A stretch of DNA of 64,000 bases from Streptomyces sp. CB02261 (GTDB lineage Bacteria > Actinomycetota > Actinomycetes > Streptomycetales > Streptomycetaceae), in contig NZ_LIVX01000001.1 of the NCBI RefSeq assembly GCF_001905665.1, positions 124,001 to 188,000 of the forward strand, written 5' to 3'. The notes under the pieces were generated by a model. It had not been told where the DNA came from, ran no database searches, and worked only from the letters and a program-made list of their open reading frames with translations. The position numbers and the translations under genes were made by a program. This document shows, piece after piece, positions 18,254 to 28,477 of the stretch. The stretch's first letter is position 1, and every line of letters begins with the position of its first letter.

Positions 18254-18300
18254 CGAAAGGGCCTCGGCCGCGAATCCGGTTCGCGGCCGAGGCCCTTTCG
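18254..18300 (-). terminator. strong terminator of rbpA
   Basis: A perfect 21-base inverted repeat (18254-18274 with 18280-18300) has a 5-base loop, one of the longest stems in the window. It starts 19 bases after the rbpA stop on the minus strand and insulates pgi from rbpA. Confidence 0.9.
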
Positions 18301-18319
18301 TCACACCGTCACACCACGC

Positions 18320-18655
18320 TCAGATCTCGCCGCGCAGTTTGGCGAGCGCCTCGGCGAGGATCGCCTCGCCGTCCGCGTCGCTGCGTCGCTCACGCACATA
18401 GGCGAGGTGGGTCTTGTACGGCTCCGTGCGCGGCGGGTCCGGCGGGTTGTCCCGGTCCTGACCTGCCGGGAACCCGCAGCGCGGGCAGTCCCAGGTCTCC
18501 GGGATCGCCGCGTCGCTGGCGAAGCTCGGCTGGGTCTCGTGCCCGTTCGAGCACCAGAACGAGATGCGGGCGCGCGGCGCCGATTCGCCCCGCTCGGCCT
18601 CGCCCATCGGCCCCGCCCCGACCCGGCTTCCCCGGATCGCGTTGCCACTTGCCAC
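18320..18655 (-). CDS. rbpA: RNA polymerase-binding protein RbpA
   Basis: 111 residues from GTG 18655, with GGGAG 8 bases upstream. It is the actinobacterial transcription activator that binds RNA polymerase and the principal sigma factor. Zinc ligands Cys35, His39, Cys57 and Cys60 (WCSNGHE, WDCPRCG) form the core domain. The C-terminal helix region (THLAYVRERRSDADGEAILAEAL) is the sigma-interaction domain. It is monocistronic, with its own terminator and two candidate promoters, one of the disulfide-stress (SigR) type. Confidence 0.96.
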   Translation of the reverse strand: MASGNAIRGSRVGAGPMGEAERGESAPRARISFWCSNGHETQPSFASDAAIPETWDCPRCGFPAGQDRDNPPDPPRTEPYKTHLAYVRERRSDADGEAILAEALAKLRGEI

Positions 18656-18694
18656 GGTCGTAACTCCCTGCGTGATGGTGCTCGAAGATGCCCC

Positions 18695-18723
18695 AGTCTA
18701 CGTAAGGCCCAACGCGCGTCCAG
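18695..18723 (-). promoter_or_regulatory. second candidate rbpA promoter (housekeeping type)
   Basis: On the minus strand CTGGAC (18723-18718) and TAGACT (18700-18695) are separated by 17 bases, as for a principal sigma factor promoter. It lies between the SigR-type promoter and the rbpA start. Confidence 0.35.
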
Positions 18724-18737
18724 TGATTGGAGTTACC
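18711..18737 (-). promoter_or_regulatory. candidate SigR-type promoter of rbpA
   Basis: On the minus strand GGTAAC (18737-18732) and GTT (18713-18711) are separated by exactly 18 bases, close to the SigR consensus GGGAAT-N18-GTT. SigR control of rbpA is known in S. coelicolor. The -35 box deviates at one position, hence moderate confidence. Confidence 0.5.
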
Positions 18738-18969
18738 CGTCCAACTTCATCAGCAGACCAAGTACCACAATGCAGGCGAACCAGAGCAGACCGACCACGA
18801 CGGTGATGCGGTCCAGGTTGCGCTCGGCGACCGAGGAACCACCGACGGAGGACTGCATTCCGCCACCGAACATGTCGGAGAGGCCGCCACCCTTCCCCTT
18901 GTGCATCAGCACGAGCAGCATCAGCAGCCCGCTGAAGACGATGAGGGCGATCGAGAACCCCATAACCAC
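18733..18969 (-). CDS. secG: protein translocase subunit SecG
   Basis: 78 residues from GTG 18969, chosen because GAGGAAG lies 11 bases upstream; an ATG 6 bases further in would give 76. There are two membrane helices (IALIVFSGLLMLLVLMH and ITVVVGLLWFACIVVLGLL) joined by the conserved Gly-rich loop KGKGGGLSDMFGGG. It is a small subunit of the SecYEG channel. It lies between tpiA and rbpA on the same strand, the usual actinobacterial place. Confidence 0.93.
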   Translation of the reverse strand: MVMGFSIALIVFSGLLMLLVLMHKGKGGGLSDMFGGGMQSSVGGSSVAERNLDRITVVVGLLWFACIVVLGLLMKLDG

Positions 18970-19000
18970 GGCTGGACCAACTTCCTCGGACTTATACGGA

Positions 19001-19028
19001 CGGGGGCCGGGCACCTGCCCGACCCCCG
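19001..19028 (-). terminator. terminator downstream of tpiA
   Basis: CGGGGGCCGGGC (19001-19012) pairs with GCCCGACCCCCG (19017-19028), 12 bases with one mismatch and a 4-base loop. It lies between the tpiA stop and secG, and may be only a partial stop before secG. Confidence 0.6.
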
Positions 19029-19060
19029 CAAGGGTACGACGTAACTCCGCTACCGCATAC

Positions 19061-19837
<777 letters not shown>

Positions 19838-19844
19838 GGAAAGG

Positions 19845-21056
19845 TCAGTCCTCCAGTGCGGCGAGGCCGGGCAGCGTCTTGCCCTCGAGGTACTCGAGGG
19901 AGGCGCCGCCGCCGGTCGAAATGTGGCCGAATGCCTTCTCGTCGAAGCCCAGGATGCGGACGGAGGCGGCGGAGTCGCCACCACCGACCACGGTGAAGGC
20001 CGGCGAGTCGACGAGCGCCTGGGCGACGGCCCGGGTGCCCTCGGCGTAGTCGGGGTGCTCGAAGACGCCCATCGGACCGTTCCAGAAGACGGTGCCGGCG
20101 TCGGCGAGCTTCGAGGCGTAGAGCTTACGGGTCTCCGGACCGATGTCCAGGCCCTCCTGGTCCGCCGGGATGGCGTCCGCGGTGACCGTGGTGGGGTGGG
20201 CCGGAGCCTTGGTCTTCAGGTCGGGGAACTCCGTCGAGACGAGGACGTCGACGGGGAGGACGAACTCCACGCCGCGCTCCTCGGCGCGCTTCAGGTAGTC
20301 CAGGACCGCCGGGATCTGGTCCTCCTGGAGCAGCGAGATGCCGACCTCGTGGCCCTGGGCCTTGAGGAAGGTGTACGCCATGCCGCCGCCGATGAGGATG
20401 CGGTCGGCCTTCTCCAGGAGGTGGTCGATCACGCCGAGCTTGTCGGAGACCTTGGCGCCGCCGAGCGCGACCACGTACGGCCGCCGGACGTCGTCCGTGA
20501 GCTTCTTCAGGACGCCGACCTCGGTGGCGATGAGGTGGCCGGCGGCGTGCGGCAGGCGCGCCGGGAGGTCGAAGACCGAGGCGTGCTTGCGGTGCACGGC
20601 GCCGAAGCCGTCGCCGACGTACAGGTCGGCGAGGGCGGCCAGCTGGTCCGCGAAGGCGCCGCGCTCGGCGTCGTCCTTGGAGGTCTCACCGGCGTTGAAG
20701 CGGAGGTTCTCGATGACGGCCACGCGGCCGTCGGTGAGGCCGGCGACGGTGGCGGTGGCGGAGTCGCCGACCGTGTCCGTCGCGAAGGCCACCTCGGCGC
20801 CGAGCAGTTCACCGAGGCGCGCGGCGGCCGGGGCGAGCGAGAACGCGGGGTCCGGGGCGCCCTTGGGGCGGCCCAGGTGCGAGGCGACCACGACACGGGC
20901 GCCCGCGTCGGCGAGCGCCTTGACCGTGGGGACGACGGCGCGGATGCGGCCGTCGTCGGTGATGGTGGTGCCGTCGAGCGGCACGTTGAGGTCGGCGCGG
21001 ACGAACACGCGCTTGCCTTCGACGCCCTCGTGGAGAAGCTCGTCGATCGTCTTCAT
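19845..21056 (-). CDS. pgk: phosphoglycerate kinase
   Basis: 403 residues from ATG 21056, with AAGGAG 11 bases upstream. It has the N-terminal signature [10 protein letters not shown], substrate-binding SHLGRPKG, and the C-terminal nucleotide site [10 protein letters not shown] and VGGGDSAAS. It makes ATP from 1,3-bisphosphoglycerate. It is separated from gap by 105 bases containing a nested hairpin, and is coupled to tpiA. Confidence 0.97.
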   Translation of the reverse strand: MKTIDELLHEGVEGKRVFVRADLNVPLDGTTITDDGRIRAVVPTVKALADAGARVVVASHLGRPKGAPDPAFSLAPAAARLGELLGAEVAFATDTVGDSATATVAGLTDGRVAVIENLRFNAGETSKDDAERGAFADQLAALADLYVGDGFGAVHRKHASVFDLPARLPHAAGHLIATEVGVLKKLTDDVRRPYVVALGGAKVSDKLGVIDHLLEKADRILIGGGMAYTFLKAQGHEVGISLLQEDQIPAVLDYLKRAEERGVEFVLPVDVLVSTEFPDLKTKAPAHPTTVTADAIPADQEGLDIGPETRKLYASKLADAGTVFWNGPMGVFEHPDYAEGTRAVAQALVDSPAFTVVGGGDSAASVRILGFDEKAFGHISTGGGASLEYLEGKTLPGLAALED

Positions 21057-21095
21057 CTGTTAACTGACTCCTTGGTACGCGGTGGAGCACACAAA

Positions 21096-21135
21096 CAGGG
21101 CTCGCACAGCGCGGCGTTGCGCTGCCCGAGCCCTG
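21096..21135 (-). terminator. nested hairpin between gap and pgk
   Basis: CAGGGCTCG (21096-21104) pairs with CGAGCCCTG (21127-21135), and inside it CAGCGC (21107-21112) pairs with GCGCTG (21119-21124). The loop is GGCGTT. It lies 26 bases after the gap stop and 39 before the pgk start, so it may partly terminate, or mark a processing point that keeps gap mRNA above pgk-tpi mRNA. Confidence 0.7.
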
Positions 21136-21161
21136 CTCACATCGAAAGCCCGCCCTGAAGC

Positions 21162-22187
<1,026 letters not shown>

Positions 22188-22194
22188 TTAGGTA

Positions 22195-22232
22195 CGCCGG
22201 TGTGCTCGACGCCGGCGAGATTTTTGTTTTTT
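22195..22232. other. AT-tract with hairpin upstream of gap
   Basis: On the plus strand CGCCGG (22195-22200) pairs with CCGGCG (22212-22217) and is followed by ATTTTTGTTTTTT (22220-22232). This reads like an intrinsic terminator for plus-strand (antisense) transcription, or as an A-tract in the gap promoter region on the minus strand. A possible gap -10 box TAGGGT lies at 22260-22255. Such a run of T is rare in this GC-rich DNA. Confidence 0.4.
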
Positions 22233-22330
22233 GGGATGTCCCCGACCGCTTACGACCCTACCCCCACAGCCGCCCGGGAGTGACATCGGCCGCATCGCCA
22301 CATGCCCGGAAAGTGAGGGAAAACGGCCGA

Positions 22331-22360
22331 CGGCCCGTACCTACCAACGGGTACGGGCCG
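22331..22360 (-). terminator. terminator of the carboxypeptidase gene
   Basis: CGGCCCGTACC (22331-22341) pairs perfectly with GGTACGGGCCG (22350-22360) around an 8-base loop, 30 bases after the stop of the upstream minus-strand gene and before the gap promoter region. Confidence 0.75.
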
Positions 22361-22390
22361 CCATGGGACCTTTGTCCCGACTACTCTCCG

Positions 22391-25345
22391 TCAGCGCCGG
22401 AGCGCCCCGAGGGCCCGGCCGACGAGTCGCGCCCGCTCGCTCGTGCCGGGCACGTGCTCCAGGCCGTAGCCGAGGAGGACGGTGTCACGCGTGGTGACCG
22501 CCGCCTGCGAGTGGAAGAGCGCCGGGGAGCGCGTCCAGTCGGTGCCGTTGCCGGGGCTGCCGGCCGGGGCGCCGGGTACGGTCCACGCGCCGAGGTCCTT
22601 CTCGAAGCCCTCCGCCTCGGTGGTGGTGCCGAGGACGAGGCGGGTGTCGTCGACGAAGGCGCCCGTCTCGCCGGTGCCGGGGTCGGAGACGTACGAGATC
22701 GACAGCTCGACCTGCTTGCCCGCCCAGGCGCTCAGGTCGAAGGAGGCCTGGCGCCAGCCGTTGGAGGGGCCGGTGAAGGCGTTCCAGGAGCCGGTGGTGC
22801 CGGTGGCGGCGCAGCCGTCCTCGCCGACGGTGAGGTAGTGGGCGAGGAAGGGGTGGCCCCTGACGTAGTAGCCCTCGCCGCAGTCGGCGGGGGGCTCGGC
22901 GGAGGTGCCGCCGTTGGCGTCGGGCAGGGTGGTCCAGTCGTCCTGGCCGACGGTGTGGGCCTCGACGACGAGGTTGTCGTAGCCGGGCTCGGTGTCGTAG
23001 CTGACCTGGAAGTCCAGGCGCGGCGCGGCGCCGGCCGCGACGCCGGTGAGGTCGACGGTCCTGCTGAGCCGGGCCCAGGTGTCGTCGGCGTGCTTGACGG
23101 CCGCGAAGGACGTGCCCTCGGCGGGCTCGAAGGGCGTGCGGACGCCCGGGTAGTCACCGGCGGAGGCGCTGCTCGCGAACTGCGGGAACTCCTTCGGCCG
23201 CAGCGTGTCCGAGGTGACGGTGTACGCGCCGGCGTCGTCGAGGGGGTTGCCCGCGGCGGCGCCGAGGGGCGCGCCGGTGCCGGCGAGGGCGCCGGCCCCG
23301 GCATAGGCGGGCGGGTCACCCAGGCCGGCCCGGTGGTAGGCGCCGAGGTAGTACTGGGCGAAGTCGTTGGTCTCGGCCAGGCCGACCCGGGTGAGGCCGC
23401 CGGACTTCTCCCCCGCGTTGATCAGCTTGCCGCCCTCGTTGAGGTAGGCGCGGACGGCGAGCTGGGTGGCACCGGACGGCCGCTCGGCGCCCGTGTACCA
23501 GACGACGGTACGGAAGTGCGCGAGCACGCCGAGGGCGTCCGGGGTGCCCTGGGTGGCGACGTCCCAGACGGCCGCCCCGCGCTTGTTGTCGGCGAGCGCC
23601 TTCACGTAGGCGGCGGTGTGCCGGGCGGCCGTGGTGCCGCCCTCGTCCGCGAGGACGAGCACGTCGCCGCGGGGGCGCTCGGCCACCTTGTAGGTGAAGG
23701 GTGCGGAGGCGGTGGCCCGGCCCTCGCGGGTGCGGGCGGTGAACCAGACCTCGACGGAGTCGCCGGGCCGCGCGTCCTCGATCTCGGCGCGGTACTCGTC
23801 GAAGTACAGGTTGTCCTCGCCGCCGAAGGTCTCGCCGCCCTTCCAGGCGTCGAGCCGCTCGCTGTGGGTGCGGCCGCCGTTGATCCGGTACTTCAGCGTC
23901 TTGCCGCGCAGGGACTTGCGGGCGGTGACGGCGACCTCCTGCTCCCCGCCGCGGGCGTAGGAGGTGGTGAAGGTCTTCGGGGTGAAGTCGGGGGCCTCGA
24001 TGCCGACGGGGGAGACGGGCCGGTCCGGGTGGGCGGCGGTCTCGGCGACGGCGAGCGCGAAGGGGACGTTCTTGGCGAACTCGGCCTGGATCAGCTTCTC
24101 GTCGTCGGGGAAGGTGAAGACGGAGGCGCAGTCGGCCGGGTTCCAGGCGTCGTTCGGGTCGACCCGGGAGGCGGTGGCGCAGGTCGACATCTCCGGGGTG
24201 AACATCTGCGTCCCGTTGACGTTGGCGGCGTGTCCGTCCGCCTCGCCGTTGGTGATGTACAGCTCGGAGGAGACCTGCGGCCGGTAGCCGGGCACCGCGG
24301 GCTTCTGCGGGGTGCCGGCGAGGGCCTTGAGGGCCACGTCGTCGGGGGTGTCGGTGGCGACCTGCCAGCCGACGCCGTACAGGATGAGCTGGGCGGCCGA
24401 GTGGTAGTTGATGCCGTACTCGAAGCCGATGCGCTTCTGGAAGGCGTCGAGGGCCTTGGTCTCGGGCTCCGACATGGGGCCCTTGCCTCGGAAGGTCTCG
24501 TCGGCCGGGTCGGGCGACGAGCCCTCGTTGTCGTAGCCCCACTTGTAGGCGAAGTTGCGGTTGAGGTCGACGCCGTCGCCCGGGGCGATCTTCCCGTCGC
24601 CGTCGTTGTCGCGGAGGTTCTTGCGCCACTGCCGGTTGGCGGGGTCGGCGTGGGTGTGGTCGTAGCCGTCCGGGTTGGCGGAGAGCACGAACCACAGCTC
24701 GGTGGTGTCGACGATCCGGGTGATCCGCTCGTCCTTGCCGTAACCGTCGAGGTAGTGGTGGAGCAGCCGCCGGGTCATCTCCGGCGTGATCCACTCGCGC
24801 GCGTGCTGGTTGGACATGTACAGGGTGGCGGGCTTCGAGCCGTCCTTGAGGCGCTGGGCACCCTTGCTGACCTTGAGGGCGAGGATGTCCTGGCCCTTGA
24901 GGGTCTTGCCGATGGAGACGACCTTGGTGATCCCGGGGTTGGCCCGGGCGGTGTCCAGGATCTCCTGCTTGAGGCCGTTCGGACCGCCGTACGGGCGGAA
25001 GACGCCGTCCCCCGCGGCGGCCACCCGCTTCTCGGCCTGGGCGGACAGGTCGTGCTCGGCGAGGCGGACGCCCTTGCCGCGCAGCTGCCCGGCCTGCCGG
25101 TCGGTGAGGAAGAGCTCGACCGTCGCGGAACCCCGGTCGGGGACCTGCTCGGTCATCTCGTGGGCGTCGGCGCCGGCCTCCAGGAGCAGCGGGACCTGCG
25201 CCCTGGTGACCTCGGCCCGCCATACGGAGAGGGCGTCGCCGCCGTCCCGGTCGTCCGACTGCGTCGCTCCGGCGACGGGTGCCGCCGCCACTCCCGCGAT
25301 CAACAGTGAAGCCGCGGCGAGGATCGATCTCGCTCTGCGTCTCAT
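22391..25345 (-). CDS. secreted M14-family zinc carboxypeptidase, multidomain
   Basis: 984 residues from ATG 25345, with AAGGGGGG upstream. A signal peptide (MRRRARSILAAASLLIAGVAAAP) is followed by a propeptide-like region and the M14 domain (about 120-440). The first zinc motif is SNQHAREWITPEM, the substrate motifs are LSANPDGY and DLNRNFAYKWG, the third ligand is in INYHSAAQ, and the catalytic Glu is in MFTPEMST. Beyond it lies a long C-terminal region with immune-inhibitor-A/MAM-like sequence (FQVSYDTEPGYDNLVVEAH, LSISYVSDPGTGETGAFVDD) that may bind substrate. It probably degrades external proteins or peptides. It is monocistronic. Confidence 0.9.
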   Translation of the reverse strand: MRRRARSILAAASLLIAGVAAAPVAGATQSDDRDGGDALSVWRAEVTRAQVPLLLEAGADAHEMTEQVPDRGSATVELFLTDRQAGQLRGKGVRLAEHDLSAQAEKRVAAAGDGVFRPYGGPNGLKQEILDTARANPGITKVVSIGKTLKGQDILALKVSKGAQRLKDGSKPATLYMSNQHAREWITPEMTRRLLHHYLDGYGKDERITRIVDTTELWFVLSANPDGYDHTHADPANRQWRKNLRDNDGDGKIAPGDGVDLNRNFAYKWGYDNEGSSPDPADETFRGKGPMSEPETKALDAFQKRIGFEYGINYHSAAQLILYGVGWQVATDTPDDVALKALAGTPQKPAVPGYRPQVSSELYITNGEADGHAANVNGTQMFTPEMSTCATASRVDPNDAWNPADCASVFTFPDDEKLIQAEFAKNVPFALAVAETAAHPDRPVSPVGIEAPDFTPKTFTTSYARGGEQEVAVTARKSLRGKTLKYRINGGRTHSERLDAWKGGETFGGEDNLYFDEYRAEIEDARPGDSVEVWFTARTREGRATASAPFTYKVAERPRGDVLVLADEGGTTAARHTAAYVKALADNKRGAAVWDVATQGTPDALGVLAHFRTVVWYTGAERPSGATQLAVRAYLNEGGKLINAGEKSGGLTRVGLAETNDFAQYYLGAYHRAGLGDPPAYAGAGALAGTGAPLGAAAGNPLDDAGAYTVTSDTLRPKEFPQFASSASAGDYPGVRTPFEPAEGTSFAAVKHADDTWARLSRTVDLTGVAAGAAPRLDFQVSYDTEPGYDNLVVEAHTVGQDDWTTLPDANGGTSAEPPADCGEGYYVRGHPFLAHYLTVGEDGCAATGTTGSWNAFTGPSNGWRQASFDLSAWAGKQVELSISYVSDPGTGETGAFVDDTRLVLGTTTEAEGFEKDLGAWTVPGAPAGSPGNGTDWTRSPALFHSQAAVTTRDTVLLGYGLEHVPGTSERARLVGRALGALRR

Positions 25346-25442
25346 GAGCCCCCCTTGTTGTCGTCTGCCACGAAGGTGAACAGACGCCAGGCTCATGGCC
25401 GCCCATGGGCCTGTCAAGGGTGCCTCGCGGACGTACGAGAAA

Positions 25443-25473
25443 GCTGCCGGCGCCTCAGAAAGGCACCGGCAGC
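25443..25473 (-). terminator. terminator of the uvrC-rapZ-yvcK-whiA operon
   Basis: GCTGCCGGCGCC (25443-25454) pairs with GGCACCGGCAGC (25462-25473), 12 bases with one mismatch and a 7-base loop, 25 bases after the whiA stop. Confidence 0.75.
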
Positions 25474-25497
25474 CCGGAGTTCACTCTTCCGTACGGA

Positions 25498-26487
25498 TCA
25501 GCCGACGAGGCTGTCGTCGAGCTCCTCCGTCAGATTGGACTCGGTCCCGGGGATCCCCAGGTCCTGCGCCCGCTTGTCGGCCATCGCCAGCAGCCGGCGG
25601 ATCCGGCCGGCCACCGCGTCCTTCGTCAGCGGCGGGTCGGCGAGCGCGCCCAGCTCCTCCAGGGAGGCCTGCTTGTGCTCCATGCGGAGCCGGCCGGCCG
25701 CCGCGAGGTGCTCGGGCACCTCCTCGCCGAGGATCTCCAGGGCGCGCTGGACCCGGGCCCCGGCGGCGACCGCGGCGCGGGCCGAGCGGCGCAGGTTCGC
25801 GTCGTCGAAGTTGGCCAGACGGTTGGCCGTGGCGCGGACCTCGCGCCGCATCCGCCGCTCCTCCCAGGCGAGCACGGACTCGTGCGCGCCGAGCCGCGTG
25901 AGGAGGGCGCCGATCGCGTCGCCGTCACGGACGACGACCCGGTCCACACCCCGCACCTCGCGGGCCTTCGCCCCGATGGAGAGCCGGCGCGCCGCGCCGA
26001 CCAGGGCGAGCGCGGCCTCCGGCCCGGGGCAGGTGACCTCCAGCGAGGAGGACCGGCCGGGCTCGGTCAGCGAACCGTGCGCCAGGAAGGCACCCCGCCA
26101 GGCCGCCTCCGCGTCGCAGGTCGCCCCGGAGACCACCTGCGGGGGAAGGCCCCGGATGGGGCGGCCCCGGCCGTCCACGAGACCCGTCTGCCGGGCCAGC
26201 TGGTCGCCTCCGGCCACCACCCGCACCACGAAGCGCGAACCGCGCCGCAGCCCGCCGGGGGCCATCACGATGAGCTCCGAGCTGTGCCCGAAGATCTCCA
26301 GGATGTCCCGCTTGAGGCGGCGGGCCGCCATCGCGGTGTCGAGCTCTGCCTCGATCACGATGCGGCCGCTCACCAGGTGCAGCCCGCCCGCGAACCGCAG
26401 GATCGACGAGACCTCTGCCTTCCTGCAGCAGGTCCGGGTGACGGGAAGCCGGGAGATCTCGTCCTTCACCGCTGCCGTCATCGCCAT
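25498..26487 (-). CDS. whiA: sporulation/cell-division transcription factor WhiA
   Basis: 329 residues from ATG 26487, with GGAAGGAT upstream. The N-terminal two-thirds has the degenerate LAGLIDADG homing-endonuclease fold ([26 protein letters not shown]). The C-terminal helix-turn-helix is around [23 protein letters not shown]. In Streptomyces WhiA works with WhiB to switch aerial hyphae to sporulation septation. It overlaps yvcK by 10 bases and ends the uvrC-rapZ-yvcK-whiA operon, a gene order kept across Gram-positive bacteria. Confidence 0.96.
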   Translation of the reverse strand: MAMTAAVKDEISRLPVTRTCCRKAEVSSILRFAGGLHLVSGRIVIEAELDTAMAARRLKRDILEIFGHSSELIVMAPGGLRRGSRFVVRVVAGGDQLARQTGLVDGRGRPIRGLPPQVVSGATCDAEAAWRGAFLAHGSLTEPGRSSSLEVTCPGPEAALALVGAARRLSIGAKAREVRGVDRVVVRDGDAIGALLTRLGAHESVLAWEERRMRREVRATANRLANFDDANLRRSARAAVAAGARVQRALEILGEEVPEHLAAAGRLRMEHKQASLEELGALADPPLTKDAVAGRIRRLLAMADKRAQDLGIPGTESNLTEELDDSLVG

Positions 26488-27503
26488 GGGCCGATCCTTC
26501 CATGCATCCGAAAAATACGGTCGTACGCGGCGGCCAACAGCTCCGGGTCATGCTTCGCGGAGCCGTCGGGCCCGGCCACCGGCGCCAGCTCGACCGCGGC
26601 ACCGAGCCGCTTGGCGGCATCGGAGAGGGACTCGCGATCGGGCACGGCGGCCTCGTCGGCCAGCACCACGTCCAGGGCGAGTTTAGGGGCGTGTCGTCCC
26701 AAAACCTCCAAATGACGCTGCGGGGAGAAGCCCTCTGTTTCTCCGGGTTGCGGCGCGAGGTTCAGCGAGAGCACCTTCCGGGCCTTCGTGCCGGCCAGGG
26801 CGTCGAGCAGTTCGGGGACGAGCAGGTGCGGGATCACCGAGGAGAACCAGGAGCCGGGTCCGAGGACTACCCAGTCCGCGTCCAGGACCGCCTCGACCGC
26901 CTCCGGCACCGCCGGCGGGTCGTGCGGCACCAGGTGCACGGACTGCACCTCTCCCGGGGTGAGCGCCACGGTCGCCTGACCGCGCACGGTGTCCACGTCG
27001 TCCGGCCGCTCCGGGTCATGGCCCTTGACCAGCGCCTGGAGCTCCAGGGGGACGGCGGACATCGGCAGCACCCGGCCCTGGGCGCCGAGCAGCCGGCCCA
27101 CCAGGTCGAGGGCCTGCACGGGATCGCCGAGCTGCTCCCAGAGGGCGACGATCAGCAGGTTGCCCACGGCGTGGCCGTGCATCTCGCCCTTGGACTGGAA
27201 GCGGTGCTGGATCACCCGGGCCCAGGTCTGGCCCCAGTCGTCGTCGCCGCAGAGCGCGGCGAGCGCCTTGCGGAGGTCACCGGGGGGCAGTACGCCCAGC
27301 TCCTCCCGGAGCCGGCCGCTGGAACCGCCGTCGTCGGCGACGGTGACGACGGCGGTGAGATCGCCGGTGATCCGGCGGAGCGCGGCGAGGGAGGCCGAGA
27401 GGCCCATGCCGCCGCCCAGGGCGACCACCTTGGGCTGGGCACCCCGCCTGCGGAGCGTGCGCCGCGCCGTGAGGGTGGAGGCACGCCGGCGGTACGGCTT
27501 CAC
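26478..27503 (-). CDS. yvcK: YvcK/CofD-like UDP-GlcNAc-binding protein
   Basis: 341 residues from GTG 27503. It has the nucleotide-binding start [37 protein letters not shown] and [14 protein letters not shown] of the YvcK/CofD fold. YvcK family proteins bind UDP-sugars and influence central carbon flow and cell shape. It is coupled to rapZ by a GTGA overlap and to whiA by 10 bases. Confidence 0.94.
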   Translation of the reverse strand: MKPYRRRASTLTARRTLRRRGAQPKVVALGGGMGLSASLAALRRITGDLTAVVTVADDGGSSGRLREELGVLPPGDLRKALAALCGDDDWGQTWARVIQHRFQSKGEMHGHAVGNLLIVALWEQLGDPVQALDLVGRLLGAQGRVLPMSAVPLELQALVKGHDPERPDDVDTVRGQATVALTPGEVQSVHLVPHDPPAVPEAVEAVLDADWVVLGPGSWFSSVIPHLLVPELLDALAGTKARKVLSLNLAPQPGETEGFSPQRHLEVLGRHAPKLALDVVLADEAAVPDRESLSDAAKRLGAAVELAPVAGPDGSAKHDPELLAAAYDRIFRMHGRIGPWR

Positions 27504-28477
27504 TCGCGCCCCATGTCCCGGTGCACGACGACGGTCTCGACCCCTTCGGCGGCGATGCGGGCGGCGAGCCGCTCGGCGGTGGCCACGGAGCGGTGCTTGC
27601 CGCCGGTGCAGCCCACGGCGATGGTCACGTACCGCTTGCCCTCGCGACGGTAGCCCGCGGCGATCAGCTGGAGCAGCTCGGTGTAGCGGTCGAGGAACTC
27701 CTTGGCGCCCGGCTGGTTGTAGACGTAGTTCGCCACCTCCTCGTTGAGGCCGGTGAAGGGGCGCAGCTCGGGGACCCAGTGCGGGTTCGGCAGGAAGCGC
27801 ATGTCGACGACGAGGTCGGCGTCGACCGGCAGGCCGTACTTGAAGCCGAAGGACATCACGGTGGCCCGCAGCTCGGGCTCCTCGTCCCCGGCGAACTGGG
27901 CGTCCATCTTGGCGCGCAGTTCGTGGACGTTCAGGCTGGAGGTGTCGATCACCAGGTCGGCGTCGCCGCGCAGCTCGCGCAGCAGATCGCGCTCGGCGGC
28001 GATGCCGTCGGTGATGCGGCCGTCGCCCTGGAGGGGGTGCGGCCTGCGGACCGACTCGAAGCGCCGGACCAGGGCGTCGTCGGACGACTCCAGGAAGACG
28101 ATCCGGCGGGTGACCTGCTTGGCGTCGAGGTCGGCGAGGGACTCCCTGAGGTTGTCGAAGAACTGCCGGCCGCGGACGTCCACGACGACGGCGATCCGGG
28201 CGACATTGCCCTGGGAGCGGGCGCCGAGCTCCACCATGGTGGGGATCAGCGCGGGCGGCAGATTGTCCACGACGAACCAGCCGAGGTCCTCCAGGCACTT
28301 CGCCGCGGTGGACCGGCCGGCCCCGGACATGCCGGAGATGATCACCAGCTCGGGAATGGCCGCCTCGGCGCCGTTGTCGCCGGGGGTCTCCTTCGTGCCC
28401 GTACTCACGTGTCCTGCTCCGTCTTCTCGGTCGTGCTGGTCTTGCTCTTCGTTCCGGTCCTGCTCGTGCGCGGTCAT
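27500..28477 (-). CDS. rapZ: RapZ/YvcJ nucleotide-binding protein
   Basis: 325 residues from ATG 28477, chosen because it overlaps the uvrC stop (ATGA); a GTG at 28408 is a shorter alternative that would drop a charged, non-conserved N-terminus. Walker A is [17 protein letters not shown]. Conserved stretches include [37 protein letters not shown] and [13 protein letters not shown]. RapZ relatives bind RNA in E. coli and nucleotides in Bacillus; the role in Streptomyces is not settled. Confidence 0.94.
   Translation of the reverse strand: MTAHEQDRNEEQDQHDREDGAGHVSTGTKETPGDNGAEAAIPELVIISGMSGAGRSTAAKCLEDLGWFVVDNLPPALIPTMVELGARSQGNVARIAVVVDVRGRQFFDNLRESLADLDAKQVTRRIVFLESSDDALVRRFESVRRPHPLQGDGRITDGIAAERDLLRELRGDADLVIDTSSLNVHELRAKMDAQFAGDEEPELRATVMSFGFKYGLPVDADLVVDMRFLPNPHWVPELRPFTGLNEEVANYVYNQPGAKEFLDRYTELLQLIAAGYRREGKRYVTIAVGCTGGKHRSVATAERLAARIAAEGVETVVVHRDMGRE

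Noticed and set aside
22202-25309. A 1035-codon plus-strand frame opposite the carboxypeptidase gene.
   Set aside because: Antisense shadow of the M14 peptidase; biased Gly/Val/Arg composition and no family sequence.
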